Source: Diadema setosum
Taxonomy: Eukaryota > Echinodermata > Echinoidea > Diadematoida > Diadematidae
Direction of reading: 5' to 3'
Length of the DNA: 64,000 nucleotides
Assembly: GCF_964275005.1 (NCBI RefSeq)
Contig: NC_092689.1
Span: forward strand, 2,759,001 to 2,823,000
The notes beneath the pieces were generated by a model that made no database searches, had not been told where the DNA came from, and was given only the letters and a program-made list of their open reading frames with translations. The translations under genes and the position numbers were made by a program. Positions 12,700 to 24,719 of the stretch are shown piece after piece. How positions within the stretch are numbered: the stretch's first letter is position 1; the number at the start of each line of letters is the position of its first letter.

Positions 12700-13130
12700 A
12701 CTTTTGAATAGATTGATTTAGGTAGTTTAAAAAAAACTTTGAAATATTGGTAGATTTTACAAAGTACAATTTTGAGTAAATCACGGTTTTATGTTTCATT
12801 GTGCCATATATGTGCGTGTGATATTCTACATTCAAATGTATATTAGTCAGGTTCTAAACTTGAAATGGAAGATAATACATTTCGAGTTTGAAAGGTACTT
12901 ATCAACCATTACTTATTTCGATAAAAAAATAAAAATCGTGATTTTTGACATTCTTTCAAATTTTGGGCTAAAAAAACATTTTTCGGCAAAAACGCGCTTG
13001 ACATCCGGCCGTACGATAAACTTCAGTATTTTTGCAAGACTTTCAGCTGGGAAACTTAGCATTAACAAATTTTGCCGTCCAAAGTAAAAAAAATCGTCTT
13101 GGCTGGCCTACTAGACGTGTTAAAAGGTCA
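12700..13130 (+). repeat. Right member of a diverged inverted repeat pair
   Basis: Inverse counterpart of 4500-4990. The best match runs from AAAAATCGTGATTTTTGACA (12932) through GACATCCGGCCGTACG (about 13000) and TATTTTTGCAAGACTTTCA to TTGGCTGGCCTACTAG (13099-13114). The open frames at 12791-13087 and 13072-13311 run across it and are not supported as genes. Confidence 0.65.
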
Positions 13131-14325
13131 ATTTTCATCAAAGCACTGTGGCTATATAACAGCTTTAATTCTTTTAAGAAATATCAATAAAATGCACTAT
13201 AAATTACTAAAAACAAAAAGTTTAATTTGGATCAGCAAAATTATCAGGAAACTTGCATTCGATGACATTATCGTGGAGCTCCACATTACACGAAGTACGT
13301 CATGCAAGTAGCCATCTTGAAGAAAGTGACCCCAAATTATCCCTGCTTCCGGGTTGTTTTTTTCTCTCTCTTACCTGGTTATATGACGTAGGTGTTTAGA
13401 GATATTTACGTCGGTACATCTCCACATGTTGCACATGCGAAATGACCAGTCAGAACTCGACGAGCAGTTCGTTTTCCCCCTAAAAATCTTGTATTTTGGT
13501 GAAGTTTGGATAAAGAGGCATCAATTTTGTGACTTTGGACTCTGATTTCTATGGCAAAATCTCAAGGGTTTAAAAAAAACCGGTCTTTATTTGATTTTTG
13601 TGGATGTTTTTAAACTAGAAACCACTTGCATTTACAGTAAAAACCTGTCGCATTTTGTCGCAACAAGGATAAGCAAGCCGGTGTCGGGAGATCTTTCGGG
13701 CATTTTTCGGGACGCAGAATCACGGTTTCGGAGGTAATTACGTAGGTTCGTATTTAAGGCCACCTTACGTGTAACCGTTACAAGTGAAGGGCCTGCTACT
13801 ACGTGTTGTGCTAATTACTTCATTACTATGCCGTTTTTGCCCATAGAATTTAATTGATTTCCACAATGATCGTTTCCAAAATAAGTTTTCGTTGTCAGCC
13901 GGTTGTTCAGTACTTGTAAAGTATGTTTTTTTCTTTCAAACCACCTTAACACTAGTATAACACTAACACTTCCAATAGTTCTAACCAGTTACTAAATAGA
14001 CTTTTTAACGTCAGGTCTAAAGAAAACTTTATGATAATGTATGTTTCACTTTTCAAATTCAGATCTTTAAATTCTGACATTACATGTAACAGTTAGACAA
14101 AGTCCAAGTTTAAATCGGCAAATTACAAGTAATTCAATCTTGTCTTGAGTTTAATTTGATGAAGAAGATGTTGGGTTTTGACTTTGAAGTACAAATGTTT
14201 ACCAATGGCCCTCTGTATGTATGAATATGATTGTTGTTAGATAGGTTAATCATTAATTATTATCATTGGTCTATTGTTATTATAATTATTGTTATTCAAT
14301 ATTTAACATTAGTATTATTATTAAC
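13131..14325. other. Intergenic, weakly CpG-bearing, no gene supported
   Basis: The stretch 13260-13800 has more CpG than its neighbours (ACGTCGGTACATC, CCGGTGTCGGGAGATC, TTTCGGGCATTTTTCGGG). A first exon or promoter cannot be excluded, but no coding frame supports one. Confidence 0.35.
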
Positions 14326-14469
14326 AACTGCAGAATATCTCGCCAAGATTTTTGAGGCATGCACGAGATTTTCTTGTGCACTGAGTGCGTAGTATCCCGG
14401 ACGAAATAAAGCACAGTCAGTATAGTCGAGAAATCTCGTCTGGAGATCTTGGCGGGGTATTTTGCAGTT
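14326..14469. mobile_element. Small palindromic MITE
   Basis: AACTGCAGAATATCTCGCCA at the left end pairs with TGGCGGGGTATTTTGCAGTT at the right end, with about 24 paired bases. TTAA occurs at or near both borders (14321-14324 and 14468-14471) and may be part of the target site. Length about 144 bases, no coding. Confidence 0.6.
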
Positions 14470-16784
14470 AAGCCAATTATTGTTAATATTTATCTTAAGC
14501 TTATTAGTAATACTAATGTTTTATTGTCAGGCACTAACTTGGTTAATCATAACATTGGCACAGAGTCTATGCCTAATTGATTAGTATTGATTAGAATATT
14601 ATGATTTTAATTTAAAATGTAATTTTGCAATATTTTCAGGCCATTTGTGATATTATCCAGCAGTGGATCCAGGATTTGAAAATTGGAGAGGAGGGACGAA
14701 ATTCAACGAACTTTACTTGTAAAACTCACAAAGGAATAGTGGAATACCCAAAAACTCCACTTGACTTTTTGGAGTCTTCCTCGATCAGTAACATTAACAA
14801 TGTGAATGAAAAAAAATATAACCGTATGAAAAAAACAATAGAATAAATTAAGATGAAGTATACAGTAAACTTGCTATTTAACTTTTTTTTTTTTGTCTCT
14901 ACATGTCTGTGAAACAGGTTCATTTTGGTGCATAAAACCATCTTTTTTTGTTGTTTCGAAAACCTGCATGGGGGGGGGGGGGGGGTAATAGAGTAAGGAG
15001 AAGCAATTCTCCATAAATTGCCGCAGAAGACATACAGTTGAGTGCGACATTCGACAAGCCATAACTCAGTAAATAAATATCCAATTTCAATTATCTCTTC
15101 ACCATTGGATTTGTCTCGCTGAGACCTTTAATATAATATATGGTTTGGCCATATTTCACGATTTTTTTTTTTTTTTTGGTCTAACATAGCTACAATATGC
15201 CAGGAATATATCCCCCATAGCATAATAATTTGCATCCATGTGAAAATGAGGGCTGCAGCAACCTTAGTAATTGTGTCACTGCCTCACATTGACCCATACT
15301 GAGCACAGAGCACACCCACATCCGTCCCCCTCCCACACACACAGTCACAAAATAAATGAATAAATAAACAGAATATTGCCTAAGCCTCATTAGCTCTTTA
15401 AGGTCTGACTTACTCTGTGTGTGTAACAATCATTCATTGGATAAATACTGATTGTAAAAATTATACATTATATACAATGTAGCAGCCTGTACACTAAAAT
15501 ATTCATATTGCTCAAGTACATTGTATACCTGTAGAGATTTGTACGTATCTGGGAAATAATTCAAAAGATTCTGTTTGGAGAATTAAAGTTTAATTGGCTT
15601 CGTGCGTCACAAACCTTGATGAATCTGACATCCACAGACCTTCACAAGAGCATTGGCCGTAAGTGGGTAGTCAGCAAGTCATGCTGAACTCTCTTGCATT
15701 GTACCAGTATGTACATTATCAGAGATCAAGTTTCTGTGTAAAATGCACCAGAGGCATCCTTTGGCAGAGATGGTTACCCTGTATGACTTTACACTGTACA
15801 TAGGCCTTGACATTCAAAAGGTTATTTTTGGTCCAATATCATTTTTATCATAACTCTTCTGTGTCATTTCAGTCAGTGAAATAATGAGCCTTCCCTTTTT
15901 GAGTTTTTTCCATTTCAGAAAAATCCGCTTTAGGTAATAAAGCATAGCAAACAAAACAACTTTGGAACTATAGCAACTAAAGAAAAAAGTATACATATAT
16001 ATGACAATTTGCATTTAACATACATGTAGAACTGTATTCATCATAAAACCTTCACATGGCCTTGGCTTGAATGATGGCAGCACAGTATGCCTATTAAAGT
16101 TGCAGGGGAAAACAGCACACTTTTTTTATTGTTATATAAATCTGACTAATGCAAGAAGAAAATTACAGCCTGTACAGTCTAAAAAGATCGAGTACTAAAG
16201 CACAAAATTTTCAGGGGTGGCAAATAGTGGAGAGCACAAAAAACACACACACTGATGCTTCAAATAAAAAAAAAAAATATGAAATCTATAAATCACTGAT
16301 AGTGAGGACAAATGAAACTTGGAAATTGCTTGGATCATGGCCATGTCAATAGAATGTTTCAGATCTATACAACATATTTTGACAGACTGGACCTTGACAT
16401 TATATCATGATGTAAACAAGAACTTACTCATACAGCCTACAAGGTACATACCTGGTATTTTTTTCTCATAAAGGTCAAAGCAACTGCTTGAATTTCTTCT
16501 TGAACAAGACAGTATTTTTGAGCCAGTGCTTCAGCATAGTGATGGAACATACAAAGTAGAAAAAAGGCACAAGCAAACAAACAAACAAAGATCAGCAGGT
16601 ATTAAATGGAAGTGGGGGTTACAAAGGACCGATAAGACACAAATCAAAACAAGGAGATTGACAAGAATCCATTTCTTCAAAGACCTAGCACTCACCAGGT
16701 ACTATGTATTCCTCATCGTGTCAACAAGTAAAGAACTGCAGCATACAGCTGGTTTGTCTAATCACACACAAACAGTAGCTACAC

Positions 16785-16838
<54 letters not shown>

Positions 16839-17818
16839 AACAACACAAACAGGAAGAATGGCATGACTTTTATATAACTGTCTAGATAAAATTCTAACCT
16901 TTTCATAATACTTTTTATGAGAGGGGGAAACAGTGCTCACATCTCATTGACCTGCAGACCAGAGGTAAAAATCACCACATTGTATGCAATAATTCTGTAC
17001 ACAATGAAATGCATGATCTAAATCTCAACACCTGGATCCCAGGTACCCCATCTACACTTGATGTGGGGGGGGGGGGGCAGGAGGGTGGAGGAGGGAGAAC
17101 AAAGTGGTAGAGTGGAAACTCCCAAAGGAGGTGCCCTCTACTCAGCAACTGTAACCCTTGCCAGAACTTGGGGTTTCTCCAGAACTTCACATGATTTCAC
17201 AATAGAACCATATTGCTTGGTTTTCAATGTTCAACACTGGCATGACGTCTCAAAACTCACAGACTGTTTTCATTATTAGTTTTAGAAGAAAGGAGCATTC
17301 AATAAATATTTAATGTACATGTAGGCCCCTAAAGGATACATCTTCAGCATATATATTAAAGAAGACCTACTGTACAAGTACATGTCATGTGTGAAATTAA
17401 GGATATGAAAACTCTTGCCATGAATTAGAATGTACTTTGCATATTCTTGCACTGACAGACATAAAGTGTCATATGTGCTCAGGAAAAATTTTACATACCG
17501 GTACATTATACTTAGATGTCTGGCGATATCCACAACTGTAGCCAACCAAAATAAAAGTGGATCACCTTAATCTGAATAAATCATTCAATTTCATAGGGTT
17601 AGGTAATTTTTGTAGATTAATTTCATAAATCATCTGCTCAAAGTGAACATTCAATGAGTGAAATGGCATTTCCTGATATAATTTTTCACCGGGCATTCAA
17701 ATGGTAACTGTCTTGGAGGAGTCTGCGCCTTTGAATGTTTCTATAACAGATACATGTACATGTATATGGCGCCATACAAATGCTGTGGATCATCATCATC
17801 ATCATCATGTATCACACG
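14470..17818. other. No gene; simple repeats
   Basis: It holds G runs (14970-14987, 17065-17077), poly-T (15163-15178), (CA)n at about 16784-16834 and scattered A-runs. Open frames at 16526-16885 and 15190-15429 owe their length to CA/GT repeats or chance. Confidence 0.45.
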
Positions 17819-17822
17819 TTAC

Positions 17823-17846
17823 CCCAGGGTACTGTAGTACCCTGGG
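17823..17846. repeat. Short perfect hairpin
   Basis: CCCAGGGTAC and GTACCCTGGG are 10-base perfect arms separated by TGTA. An ATC-repeat lies just before it. CCCTGGGTAC occurs again at about 18065. Confidence 0.6.
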
Positions 17847-18461
17847 TTACCGCGTTGTGTAGCGCCACCTCACGTCCACTCGAGGACAGCCACAAAAAAT
17901 GCATGCACTGTGTGTGCGTGTACATAGTATTTCCCATGCCACTGCATGCTATACTATGCGTGCATGGCACGCTGTGCTACCAATAGCGTGTGCTTCAGTG
18001 CAGTGCAGTGCAGTGGCTAGCGCGCGCTAGCTCCAGCACCAAAATAATTTCCACTTTTTGGCAACCCTGGGTACAACCTTTTAAAAAATAAAAAATAAAT
18101 AATTCAACAAAATGGCTGATTTTTATTTGGTACCCCGGAATACCATTTAGAATGTATGTCATCATATATGCAGCATTTATCATGAATAGCAACCTGAAAA
18201 TATAACATTACCAACAGGTTTGATCTTCTGAAATGAGCACAATCATGTACACACTGGCCCTCTTGTAATTTCTATCAAATGTCTGTACGTCAGTATTGCT
18301 GAATTTCCTACTGAGGAGCACCCGTCAATAATTACTATTGTCACATACACACACTCTGATATAATGCATTTTCAAAAATAGTGTAATGGTACAACTAACC
18401 ATTCATAAAAGTATTTTTTGAAATGTGAAAATAGTAGGCCCTACAATCAATGAGAGAAATA

Positions 18462-18675
18462 TACTGTAAAATTGGAAATTTTCATGCATTTCGCTCAACC
18501 AGAAGCTATATAAAGAAGTAAAAATAAAAGCACGCAAATTTTTTTGCTTGCCATACAATGTATGTTCCAGTAGTTGATGTCTTGATTTCGCAAAATCAAA
18601 AACAGGCAAAACTTTTCTTACGCAGCCAAGAGCAAAAAATCAGTCGCGCAAAAATAACAATCCACTTTTACAGTA
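18462..18675. mobile_element. MITE, TACTGTAAAA-end family, copy 2
   Basis: TACTGTAAAATTGG at the left and CACTTTTACAGTA at the right are inverted ends. The interior includes TTTCGCAAAATC and CGCGCAAAAATAAC, diverged forms of the TTCGCGAAATT words of copy 1. Confidence 0.55.
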
Positions 18676-18995
18676 CCGGTACTCTTTCCATTTCAAATCC
18701 ACTTTGGGAATGAAGAAGAAAACACACTAAACATGGTAAAAAAGAAAAAAACACACACACATAATTATTGGTGGCTCTGTAGAATGTTCATGAAAAAATG
18801 GAAGTGTGAACCATGCTGATTCACTCTCCTTTCCACTTTACAGGCTCTGAGTTTCTAACATATTTATTAAAGCGGTGTGAAGCACTCAGCACTCAACAGG
18901 AGACAATCGTTGCCATGGATACAGTATGTGGATATCCACCACCTCATGGGTGTAACTGGCTATAAACCTGATTATTGTTGATAATGGCGTCTTCA

Positions 18996-19153
18996 CAGTG
19001 GTGGATCCAGTGGGGATCGCACCGGGCACACTCCCCCCTTTATTTTTTGCCAAAACAAAAAAAGATAAAGAGAAAAAATGGGGGCGCATGCTCCCCTCCC
19101 CCTTAATTTTGTAAAGACGCCCCCTCTTCACGGAATTCCTGGATCCACCCCTG
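18996..19153. mobile_element. Palindromic element with GTGGATCCA ends
   Basis: CAGTGGTGGATCCAGTGGGG at the left pairs with the complement of GGAATTCCTGGATCCACC and CCTG at the right. The interior is C/G-run rich (GCACCGGGC). The same end-type sequence (TGGATCCGCCACTG) closes the tandem array near 35812, so both may belong to one broad family. Confidence 0.55.
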
Positions 19154-19808
19154 CTTCATTATGCCCTCAATACTTTCTGTTTTAATACATTGTATTGTAG
19201 TTGACTCACAGGGTTCAGTAGACCTCAAGTTCCTTGTGAATTACAGCCCATCTACATACATTGTATGTATATAGTAAGTAAAACATGTGTACTAAAAGCA
19301 GAATGTTTTGTAAGTTACATGTAGTAGCTGATGAAATACTAATGTTTGACTGGTCTCTCTTAATTACTAGTTTCATATTTCATGCAACTATAATTATCAT
19401 TATATATCATCATCGTTGCTGTTGTTATTATTATTATTATCATTATTATTGTGGTTGTTGTGGTTGTTTTTGGCCACTGGTGTTTTGTTAGAAGTTAGTA
19501 TAGAGGACCCACTCACGACCCACTCAAGCATGAAAACAAATAAATAAAATAAATAGTTTCTTGTCCTAATTATCTTTCTTTGCCATTGCATTTTTCTTTA
19601 TTTTTTTGGTAAACAGCAAAAAAGAAAAATTTTGATTGATTTTAGCTTTTTCCAGGGTCTCCATTGAAGCTTGTACACGCACAGCCTTCATGTTGTAGTG
19701 CTGCTCTTAAAAACAAAGTTATGGAAAATCGACTAGCTGAATAATATTGTGCCCTGGATCAGGCATTATCAAATCCACCACGTTGGGAAAAGGCAAACAA
19801 AACAAAAC

Positions 19809-19841
<33 letters not shown>

Positions 19842-20389
19842 GTGCCCTAATCCTCTTCTTTTTTTTTAATTTTGACAAGAAACTAAAATTGTTGTTGTTA
19901 TTTGGCCTTTCAGAGTAAATTCAATAAAATCTCCTAAATTTTAGTCGATGCAACTACTGGATAGAGTTCTTTGAGGTCCAATGTCCATGTTGTAGACTTA
20001 TATCTGATGTTTTGACTGAGGCCTATAAACTGCCCTGTCGCCATATACTAGTAGATGCTTTGCATTTTGCCAGATGTTTTAGATCCAATGTTTGCATTTA
20101 CTGTGCACTTTGCCAAATAACAATTTGAGTAATATCAAGAAGAAAAACTTGGGGACCTTCTCTCAATCGTTTTGTGAGTCAAACTACCCATTCTGACTTT
20201 CTGGATTTAACAGAAAAGTTTCAGGCTCCTGTCTTTATGTTTATTAGAAGATGCCCAATATACAATTGGATGACAGTTGCAATCAACATTGTTAGTAAAA
20301 TCACTGCTGTCATAAATCGAGGAACTACCTCGTATGTGCTTAGTGTAATGCATTATTTCATAATCATATTTTTTCTTCAAATTATTTTG

Positions 20390-20424
<35 letters not shown>

Positions 20425-20489
20425 CAACCACGATTCTCCAGTGGCATCATTTGTCAATCATTGCTAACATAAAATACTATCCATATGAT
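19154..20489. other. No gene; simple repeats
   Basis: It contains an ATT/TTG-rich microsatellite (about 19405-19475), an (AAAAC)n run (19797-19840) and (CA)n (20395-20420). No supported coding region. Confidence 0.45.
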
Positions 20490-21140
20490 TAATAAGCAAA
20501 TAATCAACGTCCGTGAAGGTGATGGGACAAACTATCACTTCCGAGGTGATATGGATGTAGCTATCTTTCCGAAGCGCAGCTGAGGAAAGATAGCGTACAC
20601 ATTCAGATCGCCGAGGATGTGATAGTTTGTCTCTATTGCCTGAATCTAAAAGTTGATTATTTGCTTTATATTCCACATCTAGGGTCCTAGAAATTCTCAT
20701 TTTATTCCACATCTGAAACTGTTTTAGCTGTCTTTAGGTATCCTTAGGGCTTAGGCTACGTATGCGCGTAGATGACAGAACAATGAATTTGCTGCACGCA
20801 CTGCGCGGCACTGAAGTGAAAGTGCCTTGCACTGTGTACTATCAAATGACCTAGTTAAATGATAGTCCACAGTGCAACGCACTTTTATTTCGCGCGTACT
20901 CATCTCGCGTTAAGACTGTATGGACTGCCAGAGACCAGCAAAACAAACAGCTGTCTTTATAGATGACAAAACAATGAATTTGCTGCGCGCACCGCGCGAC
21001 ACTGAAGGGAAAGTGCATCGCACTGTGTACTATCAAGTGACCTAGTTCTCCTCAGGTGATGTGATGGGCAAAACTACGCTTGATCACGTGATCAGCTCTT
21101 GACCAATCCTATAGCAAGATCAGTATGTGGAATATAACAA
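20490..21140. repeat. Composite element: hairpin plus direct and inverted duplications
   Basis: GCAAATAATCAAC (20492) pairs with GTTGATTATTTGC (20652), enclosing a stem-rich core. An approximately 87-base unit at 20769-20855 (AGATGACAGAACAATGAATT) is directly repeated at 20960-21046 with about a tenth of bases changed. The end of the unit is also present inverted at about 20855-20895. The layout is that of a foldback-type element. Confidence 0.5.
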
Positions 21141-21186
21141 GTGATATTGGAATGCACCTTCTACTTACTAGACTAGGCATCTTATA

Positions 21187-21539
21187 GGGTGCGTTCGAGC
21201 GCTCTATAACGAACCAAAGCGAACTGAACCAAAGCGTACTGTACCAAACTGTGCCAGTTTTGGAGCGTTCGAGCGCTCTGTTGAGAAAGCGTACCTCAAG
21301 AGTTATTTTTTAGAAAAGGCCACGCATTTTTGTAGCAGGAATGTCATTCACCTGGCGCTTGAACTACTTACAGCTGTCCCAAACAAAGAGAATAATGTTC
21401 TTGCATTGTGACGTATTTGCATGATATGCGCATGCTTTACAATGAACTTTTGGTACGCTTTTGGAGCACATCGGGAAGTGGTCCACTTTTGGCTTGGTAC
21501 AGTACGGTAGGAGCTTTAGGAGAGCGCTTGAACGCACCC
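21187..21539. mobile_element. MITE with GGGTGCGTTCGAGCGCTCT ends
   Basis: The left end GGGTGCGTTCGAGCGCTCT pairs with the right end AGAGCGCTTGAACGCACCC (one or two mismatches in 19). An internal copy of GGAGCGTTCGAGCGCTCTG lies near 21261. The long minus-strand open frame 21364-21945 covers half of it and is not a gene. No clear target duplication seen. Confidence 0.65.
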
Positions 21540-21564
21540 ATGGAGTCTCTGAAGACAATCTGAC

Positions 21565-21650
21565 TACTGTAAACAAGAAACATTCGCGATATGAAACTTT
21601 TGCAAATTGGAGCCAACAATCTTTTTTTGCAGCATAAAACTCAATGTCTT
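21565..21650. mobile_element. MITE, TACTGTAAAA-end family, copy 3 (partial)
   Basis: TACTGTAAACAAGAAACATT followed by CGCGATATGAAACTTTTGC and AAATTGGAGCCAACAATC matches the inner half of copy 1 (AATTGGAGCCAACGG at about 2670). Only one end is present. Confidence 0.5.
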
Positions 21651-22168
21651 CTGCTAAACATGTTACAAGTAATAGAGAAGCACTCTGAGAGCACAGACCT
21701 CTGTAAAGCAACTCATTCCCACTACTGATCTTGTTCCCAAAATGAGAACAGTGATTTCCATCCATACATAAAATCATGCATGCTGAAAGTAGCCCGATTT
21801 CCCAATGTAGAAGCCTTTTGTTACATTGTATGTCATCAACTTTCAGCTGCGCGGCAAGCCTCGCCCCAGCAGAAACTAGAGCATGCACTGTAGGCACGTA
21901 TGCAAACCTCAAAAATGCACTGCTTGAACTCTGGTACGAGTTCACTGACCCAGTCTACCAGCCAAAATATCATAAATCCTTCATAAAATCCAGATTTTTC
22001 ACAGATCACTACCTAAATTTAATCATCTGTTCCTTGTGTCATTCTTAACTTTTCCTGTAAGTTTCATCCAAATCCGTTCACAACTTTTTGAGTTATTTTG
22101 CACAGGGATAAACAAACAAACCAACGGTAATGAAAACATAACCTCCTCCCTTGTTGGCGGGGGTAATT
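21640..22168. repeat. Interspersed repeat family 'CTCTGAGAGC...GGCGGAGGTAA', copy 1
   Basis: It runs from GAAGCACTCTGAGAGC through CCGATTTCCCAATGTAGAAG and AAATCCGTTCACAACTTTT to CATAACCTCCTCCCTTG. The same order of words is found at 33215-34170. Similar 'AACATAACCTCCTCCCTTGG' endings are common in marine invertebrate repeats. No coding; the open frame at 21776-22048 is incidental. Confidence 0.65.
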
Positions 22169-23538
22169 AAATCTTTTTACAATGACTGACATGAACAGAT
22201 GATGTCCCTGGCAGAATCTTGGGTTTATTTTTTTGTGTGTGAATATATCAATATCCAGTACAGTAGACGAGTCTAAGCTGAAGAAAGAAATGTTAATGTA
22301 GCTGAAAAATTATAATGAAATAGACTATCCTTGCACATATCTGGTCAAATAAAAGTGATGTTGAATCATGACATGAATCAACAGAGAAGTAGGGCCTAAC
22401 AGCCGTTAGGCATTAGATCTAGTACAGTAGAACACTCTCCGCAATATGCATACTATAAAACGTTAGACAGAGAAAGATCAGTCTGTCCGGAGGAGCCTTT
22501 TATTTTTTTGACGTTATCGCTCTCCTCCGGAGAAATGTGTATAGGAGGGGATCCATGAAGCCAGACGCAGTCTCCGCGGAACATATCCCCGACGACCAGA
22601 TACAGACCAATCTTTCGGTCAATTATGCATGCTTGCATTTTTTAGGCCTATCCATAGGCCCAGCCTATTTTAGTATTACCTGTTCTCATGGTTCTACATG
22701 TCAATGATTTATTTCTATTGTTAATGATAAATGTATAGTTTCTAGGGCGTACCGGTAATAAGCAGATAGTATACATTATTGATCACTGCTTCAAAATATC
22801 GAGAATAACTTCACGTACGAAGGGAGCGACTACCTTCTGATATTGAAGGGCAATGAAGCGTACAACTTCAAGGACAATTGAATTGCAACCTTGTTCAAGA
22901 ACAACTGACACGGCACAGTAAACTTACAACTGCACGGGCATCAATCTGTCCGACGTTTCAACGACAACGTTCCGCTTGTGCGAACTTCAACACTTGCCGG
23001 GGAGCAACTCATTCACGGTCCACGGACGTCTCTGATCCGATGCAGTGATTTCTTGATATTCTTGCCACTGGCGTATTTACGAGAGGGTTATTGCTTTCTC
23101 TGTCACGTTATCCTTGTAATGTCAGATTTCATCATAAATTCAGGGGATGTCGGGCACACTGACAATCAGTAAAATTGCACGAAATTTGCGTCCCACTTCG
23201 AATCCGAAACAAAAACTGCGGGGATGCTCTCCGCATCCACCATCCAACACAATTCCGGGATTTGAGGATTGTGCGATGCGAATACAGAGTACATTTGTAC
23301 TAGCAGGTATGTAGCTTTTGCTTGAAAGCGCAGCGCTCGCTCACACACGTACACACAGCTGCTAGTTTAGTACGTTTCAGGAGCTGCATCTCATCGCTCC
23401 TCCTGCTTGACTTGCCACAGAGATGGCGAAGACACACAGTTATGATTGCTGTGTAAGTAGTGCAGTGTTAGCTCTGTGTAGTCGGAGTGTACCGCACGCC
23501 TAAGTTACTGAAAACAAGCAACTTTCAAGGAAGTAGCG
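22169..23538. other. Intergenic with a hairpin and a moderately CpG-rich part
   Basis: TCCGGAGGAG (22487) and CTCCTCCGGA (22532) form a 10-base-arm hairpin. From about 22800 to 23420 CpG is raised compared with neighbours. A candidate first exon is listed separately at 23423. Confidence 0.4.
23423..23452 (+). CDS. Candidate short first coding exon (MAKTHSYDCC)
   Basis: An ATG in good context (CAGAGATGGCG) opens MAKTHSYDCC and is followed at once by GTAAGTAG, a strong donor site. The preceding 600 bases are relatively CpG-rich, as for a promoter. A start of this type, basic residues then a CC pair, is seen in some small zinc-binding domain proteins such as THAP-type proteins, but ten residues cannot establish that. 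No downstream exon is recognisable; a 3.5 kb palindromic element begins 87 bases later. Unspliced, the frame stops after 26 codons. Speculative. Confidence 0.15.
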
Positions 23539-23659
23539 GTAGTCCAAGAGCGTTAGGTCAAAAAAGGACATTTTTGGTAACAAGCTGATTTTTTCAGGAT
23601 AAGTCCAGAAAAATGTCTAGAATAACATACTAAAAGTCCTCATAAATCCTCTTTGAGCG

Positions 23660-24200
23660 TTTTCCGCAATCCAAGATGGCGTCCAAAATGGCCGCCATTT
23701 TAGGAAATTCGTATAACTTTTCAACCAGAGAACCAAAATACAAAATTCAAATGTCTAAATATATGTTTTGAAGCATGGAGAACTCAATGAAACACATATC
23801 AAGAGATGTTGATGCACTTAAGTACCGAAATCCAAGTTGGCGTCCAAAATGGCCGCCGTTTTCTGAAATTCTTATAGCTTTTTAACCCAAATACAAAATG
23901 TAAATGTCTAAATATATGTTTTGAAGGATGATGAACTCAATAAAATACACATTAAGAGATGTTGACGCAGGCAACTACAGAAATCCAAGATGTCGTCCAA
24001 AATGGCCGCCATTTCCTGAATGTTTTATACCCTTTCAACTGGGAAACTCAATACACAATTTAAGAGTCTTATATGTTTCGTAACATGAAGAACTCAATAC
24101 AATACATATTAAGAGATTTGGACGCACGCATGTACCTATCAAACCGCTCGAGCTCTTCCTAAAATGCAAAATGGCGTGCAAAATGGCTGGCAGTCACAAT
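23660..24200 (+). repeat. Left-arm array, about four units with ATGGCGTCCAAAATGG core
   Basis: CCAAGATGGCGTCCAAAATG starts at about 23671, with variants near 23831, 23984 and 24165, so units are 150-180 bases. Each also carries AAATGTCTAAATATATGTTT and AAGAGATGTTGATGCA. The fourth unit is the most diverged. Confidence 0.8.
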
Positions 24201-24719
24201 TTTATCTCATAATCATGTAAATAAATGTCAGTATAGTTTATAAAAAAAAAAACTTGTTATTTAAAGAATGATTCTTCTGTGCAAGGTATACGAATAAAAA
24301 CATTTGGGTGTTAAACTCAAGGAGTGTGTCCTTGTTACGAGAGAAACATCTCACCATCAGATTTGTTGCTAAACGGAGAACCTACTAGAAGGCAATATCT
24401 TTTTACCACATGGTCTTTTCGTCACCTCAAGCACATGAGATGAAAACTTAGTGCTAGCCCCTTTTTATTACCAACGCATTTGATGTCTACCGTGAGGTGA
24501 GTTCCAGTTGAAAATGTCAGTTATCACTTGAGAAGTAAAAACAATTCTTTTTGATATCTGTGCTACACATAAATGTTCAAAACTAGTATCTACATGTGCT
24601 ACAAAATAATGTGTAATTCATCACATGACAGTGAATTTCTTCGGCGCAGTATATTGCTCCACCTAAACATAGTGTCTAAATTATCTTATTCATTTCATGG
24701 AGATTATGTAAAATTATAT

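Noticed and set aside
4500-13130. Large virus-like DNA transposon between the inverted arms
   Set aside because: No polymerase, integrase or capsid-type frame of meaningful length inside; the arms are too diverged from each other to support one recent unit.
16784-16834. Open frames through the (CA)n tract at 16526-16906
   Set aside because: Length comes from the dinucleotide repeat, giving THTHTH or CVCVCV.
21364-21945. 193-codon open frame on the minus strand
   Set aside because: Runs across the end of one MITE, a fragment of another and an interspersed repeat; the product has no known motif.
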